Origin: Streptomyces himastatinicus ATCC 53653
GTDB taxonomy: Bacteria > Actinomycetota > Actinomycetes > Streptomycetales > Streptomycetaceae
NCBI RefSeq assembly: GCF_000158915.1
Contig: NZ_GG657754.1
Location: 2,030,140 to 2,078,749, forward strand
Direction: 5' to 3'
DNA length: 48,610 bases
A program made the position numbers and the translations under genes. The notes beneath the pieces were generated by a model. That model was not told the DNA's origin. It searched no databases and worked only from the letters and a program-made list of their open reading frames with translations. Below are positions 41,663-47,957 of the stretch, one piece after another. Position 1 is the first letter of the stretch. The number at the start of each line of letters is the position of its first letter.

Positions 41663-42000
41663 CCACCGCCCCGCCGCCGTCGGACCCGGCCGCGGTCGCC
41701 GTCGAGCTGGAACGCATCCGGCGCACGATCGAGGTCGGGCATGCCCGCATCGACGGCGCCCTCGCCCTGCTCATGCAGCGCCACGACCAGACCGACGAGC
41801 AGATCAAGGAACACGCCCGACGGCTCGACGACCACGACGTACGCCTCGACATGATCGAGCGCGGGGAGACCGAGCGGCAGAAGCGCCACGACACACGCCT
41901 CGACGCCCTCGAACGCGCCCGGTGGCCCCTGCCGTCCGTCGCCGCTCTGGTCGGCGTGATCGGCCTCGCCCTGTCCCTGTGGCAGTTCGCTGCCCGGTAG
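41659..42000 (+). CDS. Coiled-coil protein with C-terminal TM (second lysis component)
   Basis: 113 aa from GTG 41659 (GTGA overlap with the holin). Residues 10-85 are a polar coiled coil (EHARRLDDHDVRLDMIERGE); the end LPSVAALVGVIGLALSLWQF is a TM anchor. Actinophages often carry such a protein beside the holin, perhaps as a regulator or spanin-like factor. Confidence 0.7.
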   Translation: MTTAPPPSDPAAVAVELERIRRTIEVGHARIDGALALLMQRHDQTDEQIKEHARRLDDHDVRLDMIERGETERQKRHDTRLDALERARWPLPSVAALVGVIGLALSLWQFAAR

Positions 42001-42005
42001 CACCG

Positions 42006-42048
42006 ACGCCCCCCGTACGGCCCCGCAGGGGTCGCGCGGGGGGCGTTT
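42006..42048 (+). terminator. Terminator after lysis genes
   Basis: ACGCCCCCCG (42006-42015) and CGGGGGGCGT (42037-42046) form the stem, with inner GGCCCC/GGGGTC pairing, then TT. It separates the late operon from the cargo block. Confidence 0.75.
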
Positions 42049-42083
42049 CGTCGTACCGCCCCGAAGATCCTGGCACGGCACGG

Positions 42084-42110
42084 TTGCCATCCGCGTACTC
42101 TGGGTGTAGT
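42084..42110 (+). promoter_or_regulatory. Candidate promoter of the XRE/TPR gene
   Basis: TTGCCA (42084-42089) and TGTAGT (42105-42110) with a short 15-bp spacer. TGGCA (42071-42075) and TGCCA (42085-42089) form a partial dyad over the -35. Tentative. Confidence 0.35.
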
Positions 42111-42141
42111 CCCGCGTCGTCACGACCCATAAGGGGTGCCG

Positions 42142-43374
42142 GTGAACACCTACCCGCGTGAACTCACCACCGGCGACCGAATCAAGCTGTACCGCCAGCG
42201 CAAAGGGCTTTCGCAGGCTGCGCTAGGGGGCCTGATCGGCCGCTCGGAAGACTGGGTAAGCAAGGTCGAACGGGGAGTGATCCCCGTGGACAAGCTCTCT
42301 GTACTGCTCGAAATCTCCCGCGTCCTCGACATCAGGGAACTGGCCGAACTGACGGGCCGGAGTATCGAACTGGTTACCAACGGCTCACCCGAACACGAGT
42401 CGGTGCCAGCGATCCGCCGCGCGCTCAATACGATCTCTTCGCAACTCGGCACCGACCTGCCGGGCACCCCGCTGTCACCCGACGAACTGACGCAGCGAGT
42501 TGACGAGGCGTGGCACTCCTACGAGCACGACGTCGACCGGTACGCGGTCGTCGGACCCCAGTTGCCCACCCTGCTCGCCGAAGCGCACTACGCAGCCCGC
42601 AACGCCAGCCCCGACGACGAGAGCAAGGTCGCCCGAGCGGTGATCAGCCTCTACCACCTGTTGCAGGTGTTCCTACGCCGCGTTGGCGAACAGACTCTTT
42701 CCCGCGTGGCCGCGGACCGGGCCCTACAACTCGCCGACCAGACCGGCGACCCGGTTCTACTCGGCGCGTCCGCGTGGAACGTGGCCCTCGTACTCACCAG
42801 CACGGGCGACGTTGCCGAATCCGCAGACCTCGCCCGTTCGGCCATGGAAGTCACCGCGCCGGGTGATGACGCGTCGCCCGAACTTCTGTCCGTGCATGGG
42901 GCGTTGCACCTCGCGGCAGCTGTCGCCACGATGCGCGACAACCGCCCCACGGCGGCGTGGGACCTGCTCCACGATGCTGAGCGCGTCGCCCGTCGGGCGA
43001 GGATCGACCGGAACGACTGGCGTACAGCATTCGGCCCGACCAACGTAGCCATGCACGGCGTGCACCTCGCCGGCGAGGAAGGCGACGCCACCGAGGCACT
43101 GCGCCTTGCCGACAGCATCGAGGACGAGAACCCGGTACTACCGCTCGAACGACGCACGCGGTACCTGGTGGAAGTGATGAACGCTAACCGGTTGAAGCAG
43201 GACGACTTTGCGACGCTCTACATGATCGGACGCATTCGCAAGACTTCACCCGAAGAGGTCAAGTTCTTCCCCCTGGTCCGCGAAGCAATTCGCGACCTGC
43301 TCAAGCGCGAACGACCTGCGTATCGAACCGAGTTGCGCGACCACGCTGCCCATGTCGGCGTCCTTGCCAGCTGA
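42142..43374 (+). CDS. XRE-family regulator with TPR-like C-terminus
   Basis: 410 aa from GTG 42142 behind AAGGGG (GTG 42136 is too close). The N-terminal HTH (RIKLYRQRKGLSQAALGGLI, GRSEDWVSKVERGVIPVDKL) is followed by a long helical-repeat region (VAADRALQLADQTGDPVLLG, SADLARSAMEVTAPGDDASP, AAWDLLHDAERVARRA) of TPR type that could sense a ligand or peptide. Such regulators are common beside ATP-binding anti-sigma-like proteins in streptomycetes. First gene of the cargo block. Confidence 0.85.
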   Translation: MNTYPRELTTGDRIKLYRQRKGLSQAALGGLIGRSEDWVSKVERGVIPVDKLSVLLEISRVLDIRELAELTGRSIELVTNGSPEHESVPAIRRALNTISSQLGTDLPGTPLSPDELTQRVDEAWHSYEHDVDRYAVVGPQLPTLLAEAHYAARNASPDDESKVARAVISLYHLLQVFLRRVGEQTLSRVAADRALQLADQTGDPVLLGASAWNVALVLTSTGDVAESADLARSAMEVTAPGDDASPELLSVHGALHLAAAVATMRDNRPTAAWDLLHDAERVARRARIDRNDWRTAFGPTNVAMHGVHLAGEEGDATEALRLADSIEDENPVLPLERRTRYLVEVMNANRLKQDDFATLYMIGRIRKTSPEEVKFFPLVREAIRDLLKRERPAYRTELRDHAAHVGVLAS

Positions 43375-43391
43375 TCGGTAAGCCCAGAATA

Positions 43392-43423
43392 AAGGCACCC
43401 CGGAACTTTTTCCGGGGTGCCTT
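43392..43423 (+). terminator. Strong terminator after the XRE/TPR gene
   Basis: AAGGCACCCCGGAA (43392-43405) pairs with 43410-43423 around loop CTTT. The regulator is therefore its own transcript. Confidence 0.85.
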
Positions 43424-43443
43424 CGCGTGTGCCCCCTACGGTC

Positions 43444-43468
43444 TGGCAAGTGGTGAACTCCCTTGCCA
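43444..43468. promoter_or_regulatory. Dyad upstream of the ATP-binding gene cluster
   Basis: TGGCAAG (43444-43450) and CTTGCCA (43462-43468), perfect 7-bp arms with an 11-bp spacer, 24 bp before the start at 43492. A likely operator, perhaps for the neighbouring XRE/TPR regulator. Confidence 0.5.
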
Positions 43469-43491
43469 CGACGACGAGTCGAGGGGGCACA

Positions 43492-43728
43492 TTGACCGCA
43501 AACCGTCAGACTGGTTGGCGCATCGAAAGAGCGCCTGGCAAGCCGTTGGGCCGTACCAACGCTGGCCGCTTCTTCATCCCGTTACTGATCACTGCGGACG
43601 GTCAGGAGATCGCCGAGGTTAACCTCGTGCTGACCGGTTCCGACTCCGAGCGGCTGCTCGGCGAACTGTCGCGCCTGCTGAGCGGTGGCGAACCGGCGCC
43701 GCTCGACCCGATCGGGGGGCCCGCCTGA
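43492..43728 (+). CDS. Small cargo protein, 78 aa
   Basis: Starts at TTG 43492 behind GAGGGGG. A compact beta-alpha protein: GWRIERAPGKPLG, RFFIPLLITADGQEIAEVNL, then a helix SDSERLLGELSRLLSG. No recognised family. It sits where small partner proteins occur in streptomycete XRE/ATP-binding clusters, so a regulatory partner role is possible. Confidence 0.62.
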   Translation: MTANRQTGWRIERAPGKPLGRTNAGRFFIPLLITADGQEIAEVNLVLTGSDSERLLGELSRLLSGGEPAPLDPIGGPA

Positions 43729-44039
43729 TGGCCTCCGCCTCCCCCGGATACGGGTTCCTCGGCTACACGTGCGCGCACCGGGTTACGGCCGGTGCCGTCG
43801 TGTGCGACGACAACGAATGGCGCGAAGTCTCCGAGGTCCAAGACGAGCGGCTGCACGCCGGTGCCCCCATCATCACGTTGGCCACCGACGGAAAGCGCAT
43901 GCACGTTCGGCCCTCGGCGCGACTGCTCATCTGCGCAGACCAAACCCCCGACCCCTGCGAGCGGCACAAGACCCCCGTGCCTCTCGCCTGCCTCACCGCG
44001 AGCTGCCCACCACAGGCGGCTCCGGAGGGCGAGAGGTGA
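43728..44039 (+). CDS. Cys-containing cargo protein, 103 aa
   Basis: ATG 43728 overlaps the previous stop (TGATG). Six cysteines (YTCAHR, VVCDD, LLICAD, DPCERH, LACLTASC) in a mostly beta sequence suggest metal binding. No recognised family. Coupled to the next ATP-binding gene. Confidence 0.58.
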   Translation: MASASPGYGFLGYTCAHRVTAGAVVCDDNEWREVSEVQDERLHAGAPIITLATDGKRMHVRPSARLLICADQTPDPCERHKTPVPLACLTASCPPQAAPEGER

Positions 44040-44464
44040 CCAGAACCATGAACACCACACGCAGCGCTGGGGCGCGGGTGGTCCCGCCGCAGCGAGTCGT
44101 CCTTGCCGCAGTCGAAGAATCCGCCAAGGCCGCCCGCGACTTCACGAGCGACTACATCCACTTTCACCTACCGGACATCGGCGACGAACCCCTCGCCGAT
44201 GTGATGCTCGTTGCCTCCGAGCTGGTGACCAACTCCATCCGATACGGCTCGGAGCCGGGCGATTCCCTGCGCGTCGTCCTCGCTCACGGCCCCGATAACG
44301 TCACCATTGAGGTACACGACACCCGTCGGCGTCGCCCGCACCTCAAGCCCGAGTCTGTGGAACGCCAGCGAGGCCGCGGCCTCTTCATCGTCGATGCCCT
44401 CGCAACGTGGGGCGTCCGCGACCGCCCGTTCGGGAAAATCGTGTGGGCGGTGGTCAAGTGGTAA
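44036..44464 (+). CDS. SpoIIAB/RsbW-like ATP-binding protein
   Basis: 142 aa from GTG 44036 behind GGAGGG (ATG 44048 possible). HATPase fold: the N-box ADVMLVASELVTNSIRYGSE and the G-box RGRGLFIVDALATWGVRDRP. These kinases/anti-sigma-like proteins often regulate sigma factors in streptomycetes; a phage copy could rewire host transcription (inference). No sigma factor is encoded nearby. Confidence 0.85.
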   Translation: MTRTMNTTRSAGARVVPPQRVVLAAVEESAKAARDFTSDYIHFHLPDIGDEPLADVMLVASELVTNSIRYGSEPGDSLRVVLAHGPDNVTIEVHDTRRRRPHLKPESVERQRGRGLFIVDALATWGVRDRPFGKIVWAVVKW

Positions 44465-44931
44465 CGCCCCCTGGGTCGACGACCGGCACCGTTCCCGGCC
44501 CCGGCTTCGTCGCCGGTATCCGCCTCGCGACCGGCCTTCACCTCGCCGATTCGTTCAGCGTTGCCCAGTTGCTCATGTACCACGTGCCGCCGCGCCTCGC
44601 GCACGAGAGCGTCGAGAGCATCGGGACGGGCATGCGGGCGTTCGCCGACGCGCTGTACCTCGGCCCTCACGATGAACCCGCGCCGTACATCGGTCACCGC
44701 ATCCGCATACGGCGCGGTGCCCCGTGGCTCGCCTACGGCGACGACACGTACCGGCTGTGCGTGCCCGCCGCGCCGTCATGGGTGCACCTGGTCGCCGCGG
44801 GCGGACCCGTCCGCATCTGCGTTCTGTTCGACCCCCTCGCGGCCGAGGCCGGGCAAGAGGAGACCGACGCGCACGTACGCGCCTGCTTCGCCCGCGGGTC
44901 GATGCGGTGGGGAACGACCTACCACGTCTGA
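44458..44931 (+). CDS. Hypothetical cargo protein
   Basis: 157 aa from GTG 44458, overlapping the ATP-binding gene by 7 bp. The core (VAQLLMYHVPPRLAHESVES, RIRIRRGAPWLAYGDDTYRL, SWVHLVAAGGPVRICVLFDP) reads as a structured alpha/beta domain. No family recognised. Last gene before the hairpin terminator. Confidence 0.6.
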   Translation: MVTPPGSTTGTVPGPGFVAGIRLATGLHLADSFSVAQLLMYHVPPRLAHESVESIGTGMRAFADALYLGPHDEPAPYIGHRIRIRRGAPWLAYGDDTYRLCVPAAPSWVHLVAAGGPVRICVLFDPLAAEAGQEETDAHVRACFARGSMRWGTTYHV

Positions 44932-45004
44932 CCCGGCCGCAGGGAAGACGGGCCGCCCCGAGGTGGATTGGACCCCGGGCCGACCCGCTAGGCCGAGCGT
45001 ACAA

Positions 45005-45039
45005 GGCGCCTCGATCGGCACTCAGCCGGTCGAGGCGCC
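45005..45039 (+). terminator. Terminator between ATP-binding cluster and synthetase-like operon
   Basis: GGCGCCTCGATCGGC (45005-45019) pairs with GCCGGTCGAGGCGCC (45025-45039) through one wobble pair; loop ACTCA. The next operon probably has its own promoter in 45040-45100, where no good consensus is evident. Confidence 0.75.
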
Positions 45040-45115
45040 GCCCCGGCCCCTTCCGGTCACAGCACACCCCCCACACCACAGCGCATTCCTGCCTATCAAT
45101 GGAGGGGAAAACAGG

Positions 45116-46231
45116 GTGACCACATACCCCGTATCGCCGAACACGGTCCTAGCCAACGCGCTCAAGCACGCTGAGGACGTGCTCACGCCCCGAGTCCTCG
45201 ACGTCGCGCCTGATCGAATCGTGTTCGTCGTGGGGACGCAGATCAACGGTGCCCCGCACATCGGTACCTCGCTCGTGCAGTCCCTTACCTTCGCCGTCGC
45301 TGCCCGTATCCGGGACAAGTTCGGCGTACCGACCGAGGTCCGGTTCGGCGCCCTCGACAACGCGCCGTACGCCATCGTCACCGACCAAAAGAGCGGCCAC
45401 CGCTACCAGCAGTCGTACGCGCATGCTCTCGGCGAACAGGGCGTCGTCGAGCAGGTCGACAAGCTGTACCGCCCCCTGTTCGCCGCCCTGTCCGAGCGGC
45501 TGCACGTGCCGTACTCGGTCGAGACCTACAGCCAGCAGCAGGCCGGTGAGCATTTCCGCCGTACGTGGCTGCTCGCACTGCCGCGCATGGACGCCGCTCG
45601 CTGGTGGCTCGCCCCGTCCTCCGGCGTGGCGCACCTCCGGGTTCCCTGCCCGCGGCCCGCTTGTGGCTGGGCCGAGAAGCACGCCGAGCGCACGCACGTG
45701 CGACACGTGAGCGCGGAGCGGGCGACCGTATCGGCCGTCTGCATGCACCATGGCGAGTACGAGGTCACCATCGACCCGGACGGCGGCGGGTATCTCGACC
45801 TCGCCACGCTGTATCGCAACCTGATCAAGGAACTCGCCGTCACCAGCAGGCGCGGCGCCCTGTACGTGATGGTCAAGGGCGGCGACTGGGTGTTCGGCTC
45901 CCAACTGGTCGACGGCGCGTTACAGGCCCTCGGCCTCACCTGCGGGCAGCTTCCGGCCCGCCTGTTCTGCCCGATGATCCTCAGCGACACCGGCGCGAAG
46001 TTGTCCAAGTCCCTCATTCGGGAGGGGCGCGCGACCTTGCCCGAGGGCGCCGCCCCTTGGATGCTCGACACTCGGGACTGGCCCGGATCGTTGCCCGAGT
46101 ACATCGACAAACTGCTCAACACGGCCGAGGTCGTCCTGTCCGACCCGCGCCACTTCTTCCGTTCATACTCCGCCGGCGAACTCGGCCGGATGATGACCTC
46201 ACCAGCAGCTAGGAGCGTTCCCGCCCCATGA
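45116..46231 (+). CDS. Truncated class I aminoacyl-tRNA-synthetase-like protein (LysRS-I type)
   Basis: 371 aa from GTG 45116 with GGAGG upstream. A class I synthetase catalytic core: VVGTQINGAPHIGTSLVQSL has the HIGH-type motif (48-51), ILSDTGAKLSKSLIREG has the KMSKS-type motif (295-299). A likely zinc site lies between them (C178, C183, C209, H211). VKGGDWVFGSQLVDGA resembles class I LysRS. The C-terminal helical anticodon domain of that family (about 150 residues) is missing, so it is unlikely to charge tRNA normally. It is coupled to an ASCH gene. Substrate unknown. Confidence 0.8.
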   Translation: MTTYPVSPNTVLANALKHAEDVLTPRVLDVAPDRIVFVVGTQINGAPHIGTSLVQSLTFAVAARIRDKFGVPTEVRFGALDNAPYAIVTDQKSGHRYQQSYAHALGEQGVVEQVDKLYRPLFAALSERLHVPYSVETYSQQQAGEHFRRTWLLALPRMDAARWWLAPSSGVAHLRVPCPRPACGWAEKHAERTHVRHVSAERATVSAVCMHHGEYEVTIDPDGGGYLDLATLYRNLIKELAVTSRRGALYVMVKGGDWVFGSQLVDGALQALGLTCGQLPARLFCPMILSDTGAKLSKSLIREGRATLPEGAAPWMLDTRDWPGSLPEYIDKLLNTAEVVLSDPRHFFRSYSAGELGRMMTSPAARSVPAP

Positions 46232-46584
46232 CGGACACCGCCGCTCGCGTCCGCGAGCTGAACCTCTACCGGCGATACTTCGACCTGGTCGCCGCGGGCA
46301 AGAAGAAGACCGAGGTACGGGTCAAATACCCGCACCTCGCCGACCTCGCCGCGGGCGACGTGATCCGATTCCGGATCAAGGGCACCGACGAGACATGCGA
46401 CGTGCGCGTACGGCAGGTCACCGAGTACCCCGATTTCGAGGCCCTGCTCGACGGCGAGGGACCGGCCAACGTCAACCCGACGGCGACCCGCGAGGAACAG
46501 CTCGCCAACATCCGGAACATCTACCCGCCCGAAAAGGAAGCGCTCGGCGCCCTCGCGATCAAGATCGAATTACTCGCCCCCTGA
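46228..46584 (+). CDS. ASCH-domain protein
   Basis: 118 aa from ATG 46228 (ATGA overlap). The ASCH core is visible: ELNLYRRYFDLVAAGKKKTE, VRVKYPHLADLAAGDVIRFR, CDVRVRQVTEYPDFEALLDG and PPEKEALGALAIKIELL. ASCH (PUA-like) domains bind or act on RNA or modified nucleosides; one relative hydrolyses N4-acetylcytidine. Coupled translation with the synthetase-like gene suggests a joint RNA-linked function (inference). Confidence 0.85.
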   Translation: MTDTAARVRELNLYRRYFDLVAAGKKKTEVRVKYPHLADLAAGDVIRFRIKGTDETCDVRVRQVTEYPDFEALLDGEGPANVNPTATREEQLANIRNIYPPEKEALGALAIKIELLAP

Positions 46585-46864
46585 GACGGCCGCGCTGTCC
46601 CCGTTCCCCCGGCGGGGGCGGCGCGGTCCGCGACACGCACGCCCCGGCACCTTGTGTAGGACCGGAGTGGTCAGCCGAGCAGCTGAGATGATCACAGGAG
46701 AAACAGCGCGGCCCCGGCACCGAGCAAGGTACCGGGGCCGCGTCGCACGCTAAGCACGCGGGCCCCGTTCGCTCCCGCTCCCCAGCGAGAACGATCGGGG
46801 CCCGATCACGCCCGGACGGCCGCCCCCACCTGCTTTCGCAGGTCAGGGGCTCGGCACCGTTGCG
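46585..46864 (+). other. Hairpin-rich gap up to attR
   Basis: No gene is seen. CCCCC-GGC-GGGGG (near 46605) inside a CCGCGC/GCGCGG stem, and CGCGGCCCCGG (46707-46717) with CCGGGGCCGCG (46732-46742), are likely terminators. GATCGGG-G-CCCGATC (46793-46807) is a 7-bp-arm dyad, possibly an operator, near the attachment site. Confidence 0.55.
46707..46742 (+). terminator. Terminator at prophage right end
   Basis: An 11-bp perfect stem (arms 46707-46717 and 46732-46742) with further pairing in the loop. It would stop cargo transcription before the host flank. Confidence 0.75.
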
Positions 46865-46901
46865 GATGTTTTACCGCAACAGGTGCCCAGCTGTCCGGGC
46901 T
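46865..46901. other. attR of the prophage
   Basis: The left half (GATGTTTTACCGCAACAG, 46865-46882) is phage attP arm; the shared core CCCAGCTGT is 46886-46894; the right half (AGCTGTCCGGGCT, 46889-46901) is host attB arm. Together with attL it rebuilds perfect dyads centred on CC (46886-46887). Confidence 0.85.
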
Positions 46902-46976
46902 TCGTGCCGTCCGCCGCACCCCCGTCCCCACGGGGCTGATGGCCGGAAGTCCCCGGCCCGGGCCGCTCTCCCGGAC

Positions 46977-46997
46977 CTGGGGCGCTCAGCGCCCCAG
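46977..46997 (-). terminator. Hairpin at the end of gene 46986-47192
   Basis: CTGGGGCGC (46977-46985) and GCGCCCCAG (46989-46997) form a 9-bp stem whose 3-nt loop is the stop codon of the minus-strand gene. Confidence 0.45.
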
Positions 46998-47192
46998 CAT
47001 TCCCGCCACGGACGACGCCTGTGTGACGACGGCTTCCCAGCCGCCGAACGCGATGCTCAGCAGGACGGCCAGCGGCAGCACGATCGCTGCCGCGACCAGA
47101 GGATGGCGGGTGCCGGTCTGCGGGCTGCCGAACGTGTCGAGGGCCGCGCGCCTGCGCGCCCTGACGACCGTGCGCCCCACCGTGTCCGCCAT
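46986..47192 (-). CDS. Small membrane protein
   Basis: 68 aa from ATG 47192 with GGAGG upstream. Begins ADTVGRTVVRARRRAALD, then one TM segment (LVAAAIVLPLAVLLSIAFGG). Before integration it would have faced the tRNA operon across the attB hairpin. No family recognised. Confidence 0.65.
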   Translation of the reverse strand: MADTVGRTVVRARRRAALDTFGSPQTGTRHPLVAAAIVLPLAVLLSIAFGGWEAVVTQASSVAGMLGR

Positions 47193-47451
47193 CGTCCTTC
47201 CTCCGTCACATCTACAGCGGCGAGCGTCTGACCTCGGGGGACGAGTGCTGCGCCCGCCGCTTGACCTCAACATTAGGCGTGCGGCCCGGTCCACGGCGTC
47301 ATGCCCTCGTACCGCTTGCCGGGCCTCCCGGAGGAAGACGCCGGACCGGGCCTCGTACTCCCCTGAGTGGAGAAATCCGCCCGGACTGGGGTCTCCCGAA
47401 GGGTCCGCCGGAACGGGCCCTTCCGGGGGTGAACGGCCGGTGGGACGGCTC

Positions 47452-47688
47452 CTACTCACCGTCCCCGTCAGCGGTCCGCGGCAGCGGCTGCTCCACCAGC
47501 GCCAGGACCCGGTTCGCCATGAAGCGGGCCGTCCGCACCACCGACCCGTTTCGGGTGACTTCGCTCACTTCCACCACCCCGCGCCGCACCGCCGTCTCGA
47601 CCCGCCGCCCCGCCCTCTCGGCCACCACTTCGTACGTCCGCGTCGTGTCGCCCGCGTCCACCACTATCTCCACACGATCACCCTTCAC
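47452..47688 (-). CDS. Small hypothetical protein, 78 aa
   Basis: GTG 47688 behind AAGGGGGA. A beta-rich, charged protein (KGDRVEIVVDAGDTTRTYEV, VETAVRRGVVEVSEVTRNG, ending RTADGDGE). No recognised family. Upstream of, and on the same strand as, the small membrane gene. Confidence 0.68.
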   Translation of the reverse strand: MKGDRVEIVVDAGDTTRTYEVVAERAGRRVETAVRRGVVEVSEVTRNGSVVRTARFMANRVLALVEQPLPRTADGDGE

Positions 47689-47905
47689 GGTCCCAATCCC
47701 CCTTCTGAGACGGTCTTTTGAGATCACGCATGCGCAGACCGGAGCACGGATTGCTACGATTCCGGCCCACTTCTCCAGGATCCCAGGCACCACTGACAAT
47801 CCGTAGGCCGACGCATGCGCGGCCTCTCAGCGCGCGGGGCCGTCAATCCGTAAGCTGTGCACGTCAGACGGACGGCAGTGGACCGGCAGCAGACGGCAGC
47901 GGATG

Positions 47906-47940
47906 GGGCTCCCCACCAAGGGGTAGAAGGGCTCCCCACC
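47906..47940. repeat. Two 12-bp direct repeats upstream of the kinase
   Basis: GGGCTCCCCACC at 47906-47917 and 47929-47940, 23 bp apart (about two helix turns), just before the ribosome site of the kinase. Each includes GGG-CT-CCCC pairing. A possible regulator site. Confidence 0.45.
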
Positions 47941-47957
47941 GGAGGTAGGGGACGGAC

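Larger units (their letters stand above)
5466..46886. mobile_element. Integrated siphovirus-type prophage, about 41.4 kb
   Basis: Bounded by attL and attR, which share the 9-bp core CCCAGCTGT. It contains serine integrase, repressor, early and replication genes, terminase, portal, capsid, connectors, tail, lysis and a cargo block in the usual siphovirus order. Nearly all structural genes are intact. The exceptions are two adjacent tail genes with apparent 1-nt frameshifts (near 38540 and 39751), so particle production is plausible but uncertain. Confidence 0.93.

Noticed and set aside
5452..46901. Inverted repeat at the ends read as an invertible element or transposon ends
   Set aside because: The arms are explained by dyad-symmetric attB and attP halves sharing a directly repeated 9-bp core. 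There is no transposase and the content is a phage genome.
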